Assembly (NCBI RefSeq): GCF_900116005.1
Contig: NZ_FOYI01000001.1
Coordinates: 248,001-312,000 of the forward strand
Length of the DNA stretch: 64,000 nt
Reading direction: 5' to 3'
Origin: Poseidonocella sedimentorum
GTDB taxonomy: Bacteria > Pseudomonadota > Alphaproteobacteria > Rhodobacterales > Rhodobacteraceae
Shown here: piece by piece, positions 1-10,755 of the stretch
Position numbering within the stretch: position 1 is the first letter of the stretch
Layout: each line of letters opens with the position of its first letter
Translations under genes and position numbers: made by a program
Notes under the pieces: model-generated
The model's database searches: none
Seen by the model: only the letters and a program-made list of their open reading frames with translations
Told to the model about the DNA's origin: nothing

Positions 1-1050
1 GATCAGCTTTTTGTGCGCGCGGATCGCGGAGGCGAGGCGCTTGGGCACGTCGCGCGTCAGGGTGCGCTCGAACTCGGCCTTGCGGCCCGCGCCGGTCTCG
101 GCCAGCCGCGCCTCCCATGCCTCGCGCTCGGCCCGACCGCGGGCGCCGTGGGCCTCCCACGCGGATTTGACCTCCGCCGGGACCTCGAACGGCCCGCCCG
201 TCCAGCCATAGGCGGCCTTGGCATCGGCGATGAGCTGCGGATCGGTGAGCGCGCCGTGGCCCTTGGAGGTGTCCTGCGCCGAGCTGCCGATAGCGATGTG
301 GGTCTTGCAGGCGATCATCGAGGGCTTGCCCGCGGCTTTTGCCTTGGTGATCGCCTCGTCGATGGCGACCGGATCATGGCCGTCGATCGACTGGACATGC
401 CAGCCCGCCGCCTTGAACCGCGAGACCTGATCGGTGCGGTCTGACATATCGACGGTGCCGTCGATGGTGATGTTGTTGTCGTCGAAGAACAGGATCAGCT
501 TGCTGAGTTGCTGGGCACCGGCGAGGCCGATCGCCTCGTGGCTGATGCCTTCCATCAGGCAGCCGTCGCCGGCGAAGACATAGGTGTGGTGATCCACGAG
601 CTTCTTGCCGTAGCGCGCGCGCAGCATCTCTTCGGCCATGGCGAACCCGACCGCGTTGGCGAGGCCCTGGCCCAGCGGGCCGGTCGTCGTCTCGATGCCC
701 TTGGCGTGGCCGTATTCGGGATGGCCGGCGGTGATGGCGCCCCACTGGCGGAAGTTCTTGATCTGCTCCAGCGTCATGTCCTCATACCCGGTCAGGTAGA
801 GCAGCGCGTAGAGCAGCATCGAGCCGTGGCCATTCGACAGGATGAACCGATCCCGGTCGGCCCAATCGGGGGCGGCGGCGTCGAATTTGAGGTGTTTGGA
901 AAACAGAACGGTGGCGATGTCAGCCATGCCCATGGGCGCGCCGGAGTGGCCGGAATTGGCAGCGGCGACGGCATCGAGCGTCAGCGTGCGGATGGCGGCG
1001 GCCTGCATCCAGTGGTCGGGATTGGCGGCGCGGAGAGCGGCGAGATCCAT
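1..1050 (-). CDS. tkt: Transketolase, N-terminal part (cut by window edge)
   Basis: Thiamine-diphosphate enzyme of the pentose phosphate pathway and, where present, the Calvin cycle; it moves two-carbon ketol units between sugar phosphates in the cytoplasm. The 350 visible codons start at an ATG ([14 protein letters not shown]) and run off the left edge without a stop. The TPP-domain signature is visible as GDGCLMEG followed by DDNNITIDG, and an early GHSGAPMG motif matches the family's sugar/TPP-binding loop. A full enzyme has about 660-670 residues, so roughly the C-terminal half lies outside. It is divergent from the coiled-coil/zapA pair, sharing a 178-base intergenic region. Confidence 0.95.
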   Translation of the reverse strand, partial: MDLAALRAANPDHWMQAAAIRTLTLDAVAAANSGHSGAPMGMADIATVLFSKHLKFDAAAPDWADRDRFILSNGHGSMLLYALLYLTGYEDMTLEQIKNFRQWGAITAGHPEYGHAKGIETTTGPLGQGLANAVGFAMAEEMLRARYGKKLVDHHTYVFAGDGCLMEGISHEAIGLAGAQQLSKLILFFDDNNITIDGTVDMSDRTDQVSRFKAAGWHVQSIDGHDPVAIDEAITKAKAAGKPSMIACKTHIAIGSSAQDTSKGHGALTDPQLIADAKAAYGWTGGPFEVPAEVKSAWEAHGARGRAEREAWEARLAETGAGRKAEFERTLTRDVPKRLASAIRAHKKLI

Positions 1051-1228
1051 GGCGGCGGTTTCCTCAAAGGCGATTAGGGTCTTGGCCTCTTAGCAGTCAG
1101 GCGGCGAAGTTCAAGCGCCGACTTGCCCGATGGGTGAACTTCGTGGGACAAGGCATTGATTCCGTGTTTGCGCGGTGCGACACTATCTTTCGTATGCGGC
1201 CAGAAGGGCCCGAATGTAAGGGGCAGGC

Positions 1229-1738
1229 ATGAGTGAAATCGAAGAGCTTGAAACCCGTTTGAGCGCGGCTCTGGCGCGGATCAGGCAGGGGATCGAAGCG
1301 CGTGCGGTCGGGGGTGAGCCCGAGGCGCCCGGCGCCGATCCCGAGGCCTTGGCGGAGGCTCGCGCGGCGCAAGAGGCCGCCGAGACCGAAGTTGAGGAAT
1401 TGAAGGCTGAGTTGTCGGCGACGCGGGCGCGGCTGCGCGGCCAAGTGCGGGATCTGGAATCTGAACTGGCCGAAAAGGGCGAGGCGCTGCGCGCGCTGGA
1501 CGCCACCGTGCAACAGCTCAAATCGGCCAATGCCGCGCTGCTTGCCGTTACGGCGCAGATGCGCGACGCGGCGGTGAGCGGGCTTGAGGCTTCCGCCGTC
1601 GAGGCGGTGATCGACGCGGCGATGAGCGCCGAGCTGGACGGGCTGCGCGCCGCGCGCGCGGCGGAGAGCGCAGAGGTTGGCGCGATCCTTGCCACCCTCG
1701 CACCCGTGTTGGATCACGCCGAGACGGAGGAGGCGTAA
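1229..1738 (+). CDS. Coiled-coil protein upstream of zapA
   Basis: A 169-residue protein rich in Ala, Glu, Leu and Arg. Heptad-like spacing of hydrophobic residues runs through roughly residues 40-105 and suggests a long coiled coil; there is no signal peptide or membrane segment. Its TAA stop directly abuts the ATG of zapA, and an AGGAGG ribosome site for zapA lies inside its last codons, so the two are translationally linked. I do not recognise a named family. The position suggests a role alongside ZapA in division or envelope organisation, but that is inference from context only. Strand choice is secure because the downstream zapA frame and both ribosome sites agree. Confidence 0.75.
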   Translation: MSEIEELETRLSAALARIRQGIEARAVGGEPEAPGADPEALAEARAAQEAAETEVEELKAELSATRARLRGQVRDLESELAEKGEALRALDATVQQLKSANAALLAVTAQMRDAAVSGLEASAVEAVIDAAMSAELDGLRAARAAESAEVGAILATLAPVLDHAETEEA

Positions 1739-2125
1739 ATGCCTGAAGTAAAAATTGAAATCGGCGGACGGAGCTTTGCGGTCGCCTGTCAGGAAGGCGA
1801 GGAACAGTTCCTCTATTCGGCGGCGAGCCTGCTCGATCGCGAGGCCCAGACGCTGCTCGAACAGGTCGGGCGGATGCCGGAGGAACGGATGCTGCTGATG
1901 GCGGGGCTGATGCTCGCCGACAAGCTGGTGGGCTCCGAGGAGCGGGCTCGTGCGGAGCGGGCTGAAGCCTCCAAGCTGGTCCAGCAAATCGAGACACTCA
2001 AAGCCGCCCCGGCCGAACGGGTCGAGATCCCGGTCGTGCCTGACGCGCTCCGCGAGTCGCTGGCGGAAATGGCGGCGCAAGCCGAGGCCCTGGCTGACCG
2101 GATCGAGGAATCCGAGGAAAGCTGA
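1739..2125 (+). CDS. zapA: Cell division protein ZapA
   Basis: ZapA binds FtsZ and promotes bundling of protofilaments at the division ring. The 128-residue product begins with the typical ZapA beta strand (PEVKIEIGGRSFAVAC) and continues with a helical segment carrying the family pattern LAADKL-like (GLMLADKLVG at about residues 57-66), then a C-terminal coiled coil. It is somewhat longer than the roughly 110-residue E. coli protein, as is usual in alphaproteobacteria. It starts one base after the stop of the preceding coiled-coil gene, with AGGAGG seven bases upstream. Its 3' end is convergent with the aldolase gene on the other strand. Confidence 0.88.
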   Translation: MPEVKIEIGGRSFAVACQEGEEQFLYSAASLLDREAQTLLEQVGRMPEERMLLMAGLMLADKLVGSEERARAERAEASKLVQQIETLKAAPAERVEIPVVPDALRESLAEMAAQAEALADRIEESEES

Positions 2126-2144
2126 TCGCGCTGCCGCGAGCGGT

Positions 2145-3047
2145 TCAGATCAGGCCCTGATCCGACAGGGACGCGAGAGCGGTGTCGAGCGGCGCGTGCG
2201 CTTCGGCCGGTAGAGGCAGGAGCGGGCGCGGCAGCTCGGCGGTGATCAGCCCGAGCTTTTGCCCGATCGCATAGATCAGGCGCAGGCTCCCATAGCGGGC
2301 GCAGAGCTCCAGCAGGGGCGCGAGCGCGGCGTCGATACGGTCTGTTTCACTGTGGTCATCGGCCGCGATCGCTGCGGCCATCTGGAGGAAGGGCTCCGGC
2401 AAAAACCCCGCAATCGCGCTGAAAAACGCATCCGCGCCGCCGCTGAGCGCCGCGCGCATTCCGCAATCGTTGCTGTAGCCCAGCACGAAGCTGTCCGGCA
2501 GCTGCGGGCGCAGACGCGCGATTTCCTCGGAAACCGATCCCGAGACGGGCAATGGCATTTTCACGCCCTCGATCCCCGGCACTGCGGCGAGGGAGCCGAG
2601 CAAGGCGTCCGAAAAAGTGAAATGCGTCGTGCCGGGATTGTTGTAGATGCAGAGCGGCAGGGCGGTCGCCTCGGACACCGCTTTGAAGTGAGCGAAGACC
2701 TCATTCTGCGTAAGCGGCGTGTAGGACACGGGCGCGAGCAGGAGCCCATCGGCCCCGGCCGCTTCGGCATGGCGCGCGTGGCCGATCACCGCGTCGGTGC
2801 GCATCGCCCCGATGCCCACAACGAGCGGCGCGCGCCCGTCAAGCGCCGCCGCGGCAGCCTCCACGCTGCGCCGCCGTTCGGACGCCGAAAGATAGGCATA
2901 GGTGCCGGTGCTGCCGAGCAGGCCAATCGATGCGATGCCGGGCCTGACGAGCATGTCCAGATGCCGGCCAAGCGCATCGGTATCCACCACTCCGGCCTCA
3001 TCCGCAGGCGTAATGGTGAATGCGGAAAGCCCCGAGAATACAGACAT
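2145..3047 (-). CDS. Dihydrodipicolinate synthase/NAL family aldolase
   Basis: A 300-residue TIM-barrel class I aldolase of the DapA/N-acetylneuraminate lyase superfamily. The Schiff-base lysine is seen in GVKMPLP and the catalytic tyrosine in YNNPGTT. True DapA normally has an Arg shortly after the YN.P motif to hold the second substrate's carboxylate; here the stretch reads YNNPGTTHF with no such Arg, so lysine biosynthesis is unlikely. The role is probably a retro-aldol or dehydratase step on another 2-oxoacid. It stands just upstream of the minus-strand end of the grxD/bolA/purL run's neighbourhood but points the same way, with a 36-base gap after grxD. The exact substrate is unknown. Confidence 0.8.
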   Translation of the reverse strand: MSVFSGLSAFTITPADEAGVVDTDALGRHLDMLVRPGIASIGLLGSTGTYAYLSASERRRSVEAAAAALDGRAPLVVGIGAMRTDAVIGHARHAEAAGADGLLLAPVSYTPLTQNEVFAHFKAVSEATALPLCIYNNPGTTHFTFSDALLGSLAAVPGIEGVKMPLPVSGSVSEEIARLRPQLPDSFVLGYSNDCGMRAALSGGADAFFSAIAGFLPEPFLQMAAAIAADDHSETDRIDAALAPLLELCARYGSLRLIYAIGQKLGLITAELPRPLLPLPAEAHAPLDTALASLSDQGLI

Positions 3048-3083
3048 TTACGGAGCCTTCTTTCTGTGGCGCGTGAGGTGGGG

Positions 3084-3458
3084 TCAGGCGTTGGCTTCGC
3101 GGATCTTCTCGAAGGCGCCCGCGTCATAGGTCACACCCTGATCGGCCAGGAGCTGGTCAAGCTCGCCCGAAAGCGTCATCTCGGTGATGATGTCGCAGCC
3201 CCCGACAAACTCGCCCTTGACGTAAAGCTGCGGGATCGTGGGCCAGTCGGAATAGTCCTTGATCCCCTGGCGGATCTCCTCATCGGAGAGCACGTTCACG
3301 TCGTGATACTCCACCCCGATGAAATTGAGAACGCCGGCAACGCGGCTGGAGAAGCCACACTGCGGCATCATCTTGGTGCCCTTCATGAACAGCACCACGT
3401 CATGGGCTTTCACGGTGTCGTCGATGGCGGTCTTGGCGTCGGTCGTCGTCATGGTCAT
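3084..3458 (-). CDS. grxD: Grx4-type monothiol glutaredoxin
   Basis: A 124-residue monothiol glutaredoxin that carries [2Fe-2S] clusters with glutathione and delivers them to apo-proteins, usually together with a BolA partner. The diagnostic CGFS active site is at residues 34-37 (PQCGFSSRV), followed by the cis-proline segment WPTIPQLYVKGEF and the glutathione-binding GGCDI. A second ATG lies two codons inside (MTMTT), so the start could be six bases later. It is the last gene of the purL / cysteine-cluster / bolA / grxD run, 41 bases after bolA, which matches the well-known BolA-Grx4 gene pairing in alphaproteobacteria. Confidence 0.93.
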   Translation of the reverse strand: MTMTTTDAKTAIDDTVKAHDVVLFMKGTKMMPQCGFSSRVAGVLNFIGVEYHDVNVLSDEEIRQGIKDYSDWPTIPQLYVKGEFVGGCDIITEMTLSGELDQLLADQGVTYDAGAFEKIREANA

Positions 3459-3499
3459 AGAGCTCCGTCTGCTCGGGGGGGCTTGGGGCCCCGTTTATC

Positions 3500-3736
3500 T
3501 CAGTCCGGCGCGCGCGTGGTCAGGGCCAGCGCGTGCAGTTCTCCGTTCGAGCCGTCCATCTTGCCCTTGAGCGCGGCGTAGACAGCGCGTTGCTGCTGCA
3601 CCCGGTTCATGCCGCGAAAGCTCTCGTCGATCACTTCGGCGGCGAAATGCGCCCCGTCATCGCCCTGAACGGCGATCCGGGCGTCCGGGAAGCTCTCCCG
3701 CAGGAGGTGTTCGATGTCTTGCGCTGTAATGGCCAT
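3500..3736 (-). CDS. bolA: BolA/IbaG family protein
   Basis: A 78-residue BolA-like protein with the class II KH-like fold; family members bind monothiol glutaredoxins and help with Fe-S cluster trafficking. Visible hallmarks are the N-terminal helix ([17 protein letters not shown]), the FAAEVIDESF strand-turn, and the conserved helix RVQQQRAVYAALKG that carries the FxGxxxxxRHR-related region. A CAGGAG ribosome site precedes the ATG by eight bases. The next gene is the CGFS glutaredoxin, its expected partner. Its first 80 bases overlap the annotated tail of the cysteine-cluster gene upstream. Confidence 0.9.
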   Translation of the reverse strand: MAITAQDIEHLLRESFPDARIAVQGDDGAHFAAEVIDESFRGMNRVQQQRAVYAALKGKMDGSNGELHALALTTRAPD

Positions 3737-4312
3737 GCTCGGGGCTCCTGGCGGTCTTTTCCCAAGATGTAGAGATGCGGGGCGCTGGCTGCAAGTGCGC
3801 AGCCGCCCGTGCGGCGCTGCCCAGGGCTCCGGCGAGCCCGCGCAGCAGGGCGCGCAGCTCCGGCAGATCCCCGGCGGCAGCGGCGGCGGTCTCCGGCGTC
3901 ATCGGGCGCGCGAGGTGGTCGCGGTGCTCGCGGAGCGCGGCGCGGTCGGCGGCGCCAAGCGGCAGGGCCTCGGCCGCGTCCAGCATCTGGAGCATTTCGT
4001 GGATCGCGCGCATGTGGCGGAAGCTCTCCATCATCGGCGCGGCGAGCGCGGGCTCCGTGCGCCAGGATTTTCCGGCGTAGAGCTCCTGCGTGATCCGTTG
4101 GCCCGCACCTGCGCAATCATAGGCGACGCAGCCGGGAAAGCCACGCGCGGTCAGATCGCCATGGATCGTGCAGCCGTGGGTTTGGCCGGTCCGGTCGAGG
4201 TTGGGGCAGGGCGCCCCGGCCGGTTTGTCGATGGCAAAACGCGAGCCCGCGTCGAGGTGGAGCGCGAGACAGCAGAGCGCGGCGCAGCGGCCGCAATCTG
4301 CGGTCAGGTCGA

Positions 4313-4316
<4 letters not shown>
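3657..4316 (-). CDS. Cysteine-cluster protein between purL and bolA
   Basis: The frame gives a 219-residue product whose first 70 residues hold eight cysteines at about positions 8, 11, 15, 16, 37, 49, 63 and 68 ([30 protein letters not shown]). This resembles the metal-binding N-terminal cluster found in some pentapeptide-repeat proteins and YkgJ-like proteins. The start is probably a TTG overlapping the purL stop (TTGA), which implies translational coupling. The last 25 or so codons overlap bolA in another frame and look random, so the real end may lie earlier or there may be a frameshift near 3770-3850. Metal binding is inferred. The neighbouring Fe-S trafficking genes make an iron or Fe-S link attractive. 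Confidence 0.6.
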
Positions 4317-6472
<2,156 letters not shown>

Positions 6473-6655
6473 GGGTCATCCTCGGGTCGTTGCCGGGCGC
6501 CGCGCGCCCCTTGGCCGCTCTTTACGGCAAGGGCGGGCAGGGGGGAAGGCCCCGATTGCGCATCGCCAGGGCCGGCGCCGGGCAAAACGGCCGGGCGGCG
6601 TCTGCGCAAGGCGCCGCCGCGCGAAAGCGCCATGCGATGAAGGGGGCGGGTCGCG

Positions 6656-6681
6656 AAAGGCGGGCACGAGAGGCGCCCGCC
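6656..6681 (-). terminator. Weak hairpin downstream of the VPLPA-CTERM-like gene
   Basis: On the minus strand a perfect 7-bp GC stem (GGCGGGC / GCCCGCC, 6659-6681) is followed by TTT. It sits 22 bases past the stop of the exported-protein gene, between it and purL. The T-run is short, so termination is likely but not certain. Confidence 0.4.
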
Positions 6682-6702
6682 CGTGATGCGTGTTGCGCAG
6701 GT

Positions 6703-7287
6703 TCAGCCGCGTGCGCGACTGCGCCCGATCAGGCCGAAAAGGCCGAGCCCGCCAGCGAGCAGCGGAAGGCCCGCCGGAAGCGGGATGGGATCGATGCGCG
6801 CGGTCACGCTGGCTGTGGCCGTGGCAAAGAGGAAGGAGAGCGGTCCAGTTGCCGACAAGTCGATCTCCGGAGCTGATCCGAGTGCGAAAGAGAGTGCAAT
6901 GGACTCGAGACCCAAAGAGCTCACGAAGGTAATATCGTCAGCCAGCACTCCGGCGCCGATCGCGACTGGAAGCAAGGATCCGGCGGAAGATTGGTCACCA
7001 GCGGCGCTGGAGAGGGTGAAATTCATAGCGGAAATGCTGAACCCGACTGAGGTCAGCTCGAAGGCGGTGACTTCAGAGCCCTCAATGATGTTATTCGCGT
7101 TGTCATCGGTGAAGTCGAACCAGCCGGAGAGGGACCCTCCGGTCAGGGGACTGCCGGTGAATAGGTCTTCGAAGGCGGAGGTCGACGAGACGTCGAATGT
7201 GACGGTGCTGGCCAGGGTCGGCGCGGCCTGGAGGCCGAGGATGACCAATGCGGCGCCTGCGGCGCGGGTGAAAAAGGAAAAATTCAA
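6703..7287 (-). CDS. VPLPA-CTERM (PEP-CTERM-type) sorted surface protein
   Basis: A 194-residue exported protein with a signal peptide (about residues 1-26, ending near TLAST) and a C-terminal tripartite sorting tail: IPLPAGLPLLAGGLGLFGL followed by the basic RSRARG. This is the VPLPA-CTERM form of the PEP-CTERM signal, which in proteobacteria is recognised by an exosortase of the XrtD class; no exosortase is in this window. The middle is low in charge, rich in Ser, Ala, Leu, and lacks a recognised enzyme domain. The only in-frame start with a good ribosome site is a TTG, preceded by AGGAG eight bases upstream. It is monocistronic and sits between two minus-strand hairpins. Confidence 0.8.
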   Translation of the reverse strand: MNFSFFTRAAGAALVILGLQAAPTLASTVTFDVSSTSAFEDLFTGSPLTGGSLSGWFDFTDDNANNIIEGSEVTAFELTSVGFSISAMNFTLSSAAGDQSSAGSLLPVAIGAGVLADDITFVSSLGLESIALSFALGSAPEIDLSATGPLSFLFATATASVTARIDPIPLPAGLPLLAGGLGLFGLIGRSRARG

Positions 7288-7758
7288 GGTTCGTTACTCC
7301 TGACGGTATTCGTGACGTGTGAGACCGGATCTCACCGGACCCGCGACCGGTCGGACGTTAACATTCTGTAAAGGTCTGACAAGAAGAAAGGCCGCGCGCG
7401 GATTCAGCCCAGGCGGGTAGACCCGACGCAGGGACGGGGCACGGGGCGCGCTTTGCGCTTGCGTGCAAGGGTTCGGAGCGCTGTGTGCGTGGGGCGGAGC
7501 CGCGCGCATGGCCAAAAAAAAGGCCGAGCACTAAGCTCGGCCGAAGTCCAACAGGGAGGTATGAAGATGATGTGCGATTAAGCAATCATCGCCTTCCGGG
7601 CTCAGATAGTGTGCAGTCTGAAAGCGATCAAGCGTTGAGGGCCGGGTTGAGCGGCATAGCCGATATGCGCCGAACGCATGGCTGGTCCATGCGGTCGCAC
7701 TCCGAGCGGCGCGGAAGCCGCCGAACTTTCGGGGACGTTCTGGTCAGGGGGAGGGCGC
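7288..7758. other. 471-base intergenic region
   Basis: This gap separates the minus-strand LysR gene from the exported-protein gene. It holds a strong minus-strand terminator (7514-7542), leaving a 216-base tail after the LysR stop and about 225 bases that must contain the exported-protein promoter. Within the tail, a 20-codon minus-strand frame at 7628-7690 (MDQPCVRRISAM...) has GGAG nine bases before its ATG; it is too short to call as a gene. Nothing else convincing was seen. Confidence 0.6.
7514..7542 (-). terminator. Rho-independent terminator
   Basis: Read on the minus strand, a perfect 8-bp stem GGCCGAGC / GCTCGGCC with a five-base loop is followed directly by eight T residues. It would end transcripts coming from the LysR gene side, 216 bases beyond that gene's stop. 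Confidence 0.85.
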
Positions 7759-8676
7759 TCAGGCCGCGGTGTCGCGCCCGGTCTCGCGCAGCATGCGCCG
7801 CTGGGCGGTGATTTCCTCCTGCACGAAATCGCGGAAGACCGCGACGCGGCGCGATTGGCGCAATTCCTCGGGGAAGGCGAAGAAGACGGGGATGTCTGAG
7901 GATTCGATCTCGGGCAGGACCCGAACCAGATCGGGGAACTCGAAGCTGAGGTAATGCGGCAGCACCCCGATGCCGAGGTGGTTGCGCACCGCCTGAAGCA
8001 CGCCGAAGTAGTTGTTGACCAGCAGCCGCGAGGGGACGTCGTTGCTCCACAGCTCCTGCACCAGCTGGGCGCCGGCGCCGACCTGGGCGGAGGAGACGTT
8101 TTGCGAGATCAGGCGATAGTTGGTGATATCGGCCATGGTCTGGGGCTGGCCATGGGTGGCGATATATTCGGGCGAGGCATAAAGGCGCATGTTCACGCTC
8201 ATGAGCCGCTTGCGCACGAGGTCCGCCTGGCTCGGCTCTTTCATCCGGATCGCCACATCGGCCTCGCGCATCGGCAGGTCCAACACGCGCTCTTCGAGCA
8301 TCAGGTCGATGTTGAGTTCGGGGTATTTCTCGTAGAGCTTGGCCAGCCGCGGCGCGAGCCAGAGCGTGCCGAAGCCGATGGTGGTGGTCACGCGCAACTC
8401 GCCGAAGACCTCTTCCTCGCTGTCGCGAATGCGCGCCGAGGCGGTTTCGAGCCGCTTGGCCATCGCCGCCGTCGCATCGAACAGAAGCTCGCCCTGTTCG
8501 GTCAGGATGAGCCCGCGCGCGTGGCGGTGAAAGAGCGTCGCGCCGAGGCTGTCCTCCAGCGCACGGATCTGGCGGCTGACGGCGGATTGGCTGAGATGGA
8601 GCACATCGCCCGCATGGGTGAGGCTGCCCGCATCGGCCACCGCATGAAATATCCGCAATTTATCCCAGTCCATCAT
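7759..8676 (-). CDS. LysR family transcriptional regulator
   Basis: About 305 residues. The N-terminal winged helix-turn-helix is seen in LRIFHAVADAGSLTHAGDVL and HLSQSAVSRQIRALEDSLG (about residues 6-45), followed by a linker helix and a type 2 periplasmic-binding-like effector domain (residues 90-300). In-frame ATGs occur at 8688, 8676 and 8673; the first has no ribosome site, whereas GAGG lies six bases before 8676, which is chosen. LysR proteins usually control an adjacent divergent gene, here the acyltransferase across a 327-base gap, but no clear operator was found. The effector is unknown. Confidence 0.9.
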   Translation of the reverse strand: MMDWDKLRIFHAVADAGSLTHAGDVLHLSQSAVSRQIRALEDSLGATLFHRHARGLILTEQGELLFDATAAMAKRLETASARIRDSEEEVFGELRVTTTIGFGTLWLAPRLAKLYEKYPELNIDLMLEERVLDLPMREADVAIRMKEPSQADLVRKRLMSVNMRLYASPEYIATHGQPQTMADITNYRLISQNVSSAQVGAGAQLVQELWSNDVPSRLLVNNYFGVLQAVRNHLGIGVLPHYLSFEFPDLVRVLPEIESSDIPVFFAFPEELRQSRRVAVFRDFVQEEITAQRRMLRETGRDTAA

Positions 8677-9003
8677 CGCCTGCCTCATTTACCACAACTA
8701 CAAGGTTAACTCGTTCACGAATCGCACCGCACCATCGCCGAAATCGCCCCCCGCTCTAAGCGGAATGAGCCGAAATCCGGCAAAAAATCCCGAATGTGCC
8801 CGAAGGGGCGCAACTGTCGGATCGGTCGGGGCGGGGAAAGGGCGCGTGTCGCCGGGGCGGGGCGCGGGGCGCAAGATGCCCGGAAAACGCACTGGCAGGG
8901 ATCATTTTGCTTCCGAAACGGGCGGTTTGTGGAGTAAGGACGCGCAAGTTTTTCGAGTCCCGCCCACCTCAAGCCCCACGCCGTGCCAAGCGCAGAGACA
9001 GCC
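8677..9003. other. 327-base divergent intergenic region
   Basis: This region lies between the LysR gene and the acyltransferase gene and must hold both promoters. It is GC-rich around 8820-8880, with several short G and C runs. I see no convincing operator, RNA gene, terminator or small coding frame in it. Confidence 0.5.
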
Positions 9004-9918
9004 ATGCTCAAGCCTCCCCAGATCGCCAGAGACATCAGCTACAGCCATTCCGCCGAGACCCGCGCCGGGCGCGCGCTCATCCGGGTGATGGAAAATGCCA
9101 CCGGCCGGATCCGGCTGATCCGCCGGGCGCGCGGCTATGAGGACGAGGTCGCGGCGGGGCGCGATTTCTGGGAGGTGATGGTGGAACGCTACGGGCTCTC
9201 GCTCGACGTGATCCGCGGCTCGCTGGAGGACATCCCGCGCGAGGGGCCGCTGATCCTCATCGCCAACCACCCCTACGGCATTCTCGACGGGCTCATCATG
9301 GGCCATATCCTGTCGGTCCGGCGCGAGGGCGATTTCCGCATCCTGGCCCACCGGGTTTTCCGCAAGGCGCGCGAGCTGGACAAGATCATCCTGCCGATCT
9401 CCTTCGACGAGACCAAGGAGGCGCTGGCCCTCAACCTCCAAACCCGGCGCGAGGCGCTGAGCTATCTGTCCTCGGGCGGGGCCATCGGCATCTTCCCCGG
9501 CGGGACGGTTAGCACAAGCGCCACGCCCATGGCGCGGCCCTTCGATCCCTATTGGCGCGGCTTCACCGCCCGGATGATCGCCCGCAGCGATGCGCAGATC
9601 GTCCCGATCTATTTCGACGGCCACAACAGCCGCCTGTTCCAGCTCGCGAGCCATCTGCATTGCACCCTGCGCATGGGGCTCTTGATCAAGGAATTCGGCC
9701 AGCGGACGGATCGGCCCGTGCGGCTTGCCGTGGGCAAGCCGATCCCGCATGCGCAAATCGCGCCGCTCAAGGGCGACACCCGGGCGATCATGGAATTCCT
9801 GCGCCGCGCCACTTACGCACTGGCGCCTGAGCCCGATCTGCCCTATGGCTACGGCTTCGAATTCGAAGCCAAACACAAGCTGGATGCAGGGCGGACCCAT
9901 GGCGGTGGGAATATTTGA
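9004..9918 (+). CDS. Lysophospholipid acyltransferase family protein
   Basis: A 304-residue PlsC-superfamily acyltransferase of the kind linked to the putative hemolysin group. The catalytic block reads NHPYGILDG, with His and Asp separated by five residues, and a later substrate-binding block reads [17 protein letters not shown] follows. These enzymes transfer acyl chains from acyl-CoA or acyl-ACP to a lysophospholipid or related lipid such as a lyso-ornithine lipid at the membrane. A GTG at 8983 is a possible upstream start. The final 20 bases overlap murI, so the two genes are coupled. The exact acceptor is unknown. Confidence 0.8.
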   Translation: MLKPPQIARDISYSHSAETRAGRALIRVMENATGRIRLIRRARGYEDEVAAGRDFWEVMVERYGLSLDVIRGSLEDIPREGPLILIANHPYGILDGLIMGHILSVRREGDFRILAHRVFRKARELDKIILPISFDETKEALALNLQTRREALSYLSSGGAIGIFPGGTVSTSATPMARPFDPYWRGFTARMIARSDAQIVPIYFDGHNSRLFQLASHLHCTLRMGLLIKEFGQRTDRPVRLAVGKPIPHAQIAPLKGDTRAIMEFLRRATYALAPEPDLPYGYGFEFEAKHKLDAGRTHGGGNI

Positions 9919-10711
9919 CAGCGGTCTGGGCGGGCTTACGGTCCTGGACGCGGTGAGCAAGCGGCTGCCCGATGTGCCTTTCGTCTATTTCGGTGACAAC
10001 GCCCATGCGCCGTACGGGGTGCGCGATGCCGATGACATCTATGCGCTGACCACCTCGGCGGTGGAGCGGATGTGGGCGGCGGGCTGCGATCTTGTGGTGC
10101 TTGCGTGCAATACCGCCTCGGCGGCGGCGCTGCGCCGGATGCAGGAGAGCTGGATCCCACCGGAAAAGCGCGTGCTTGGTGTTTTCGTCCCCCTCATCGA
10201 GGCCTTGACCGAACGGAGCTGGGGCGACAATTCGCCGCCGCGCGAGGTCTCGGTCAAACACGTGGCGCTCTTTGCGACGCCCGCGACCGTGGCCAGCCGC
10301 GCGTTTCAGCGGGAGCTGGCGTTCCGCGCCATCGGTGTGGACGTCGAGGCGCAGGCCTGCGGCGGGGTGGTCGATGCGATCGAGGATGGCGACATGATCC
10401 TCGCCGAGGCGCTGGTGCGCAGCCATGTGGACGCGCTCACGCGCAAGATGCCCAGCCCCGAGGCGGCGATCCTGGGCTGCACCCATTACCCGCTGGTGCA
10501 AGAGGTGTTTCAGGACGCCCTTGGCCCCGATGTGGCTGTCTACTCGCAAGCCGATCTGGTGGCCGAGAGCCTTGCCGACTACCTTGAGCGCCATCCGGCG
10601 ATGCGCGGGGCGGGCGAGGAAAGCATGTTCCTCACCACCGGCGATCCGCGCCGTGTCTCGTCGCGCGCGACCCAGTTCCTGCGCCGCCCGATCAGCTTCA
10701 CGCCCGCCTGA
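9899..10711 (+). CDS. murI: Glutamate racemase
   Basis: Converts L-glutamate to D-glutamate for peptidoglycan synthesis in the cytoplasm. The 270-residue product begins [16 protein letters not shown], the classic family N-terminus. Both catalytic cysteines are present: C70 in [10 protein letters not shown] and C194 in GCTHYPLV. The start is an ATG inside the end of the acyltransferase gene (20-base overlap), with a GCAGGG ribosome site. Argc follows 44 bases downstream on the same strand, so a short acyltransferase-murI-argC transcript is plausible. Confidence 0.95.
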   Translation: MAVGIFDSGLGGLTVLDAVSKRLPDVPFVYFGDNAHAPYGVRDADDIYALTTSAVERMWAAGCDLVVLACNTASAAALRRMQESWIPPEKRVLGVFVPLIEALTERSWGDNSPPREVSVKHVALFATPATVASRAFQRELAFRAIGVDVEAQACGGVVDAIEDGDMILAEALVRSHVDALTRKMPSPEAAILGCTHYPLVQEVFQDALGPDVAVYSQADLVAESLADYLERHPAMRGAGEESMFLTTGDPRRVSSRATQFLRRPISFTPA

Positions 10712-10755
10712 CGGGCGCCACCCATCCCAACGACGCCAACGACATGGAGGCATCC

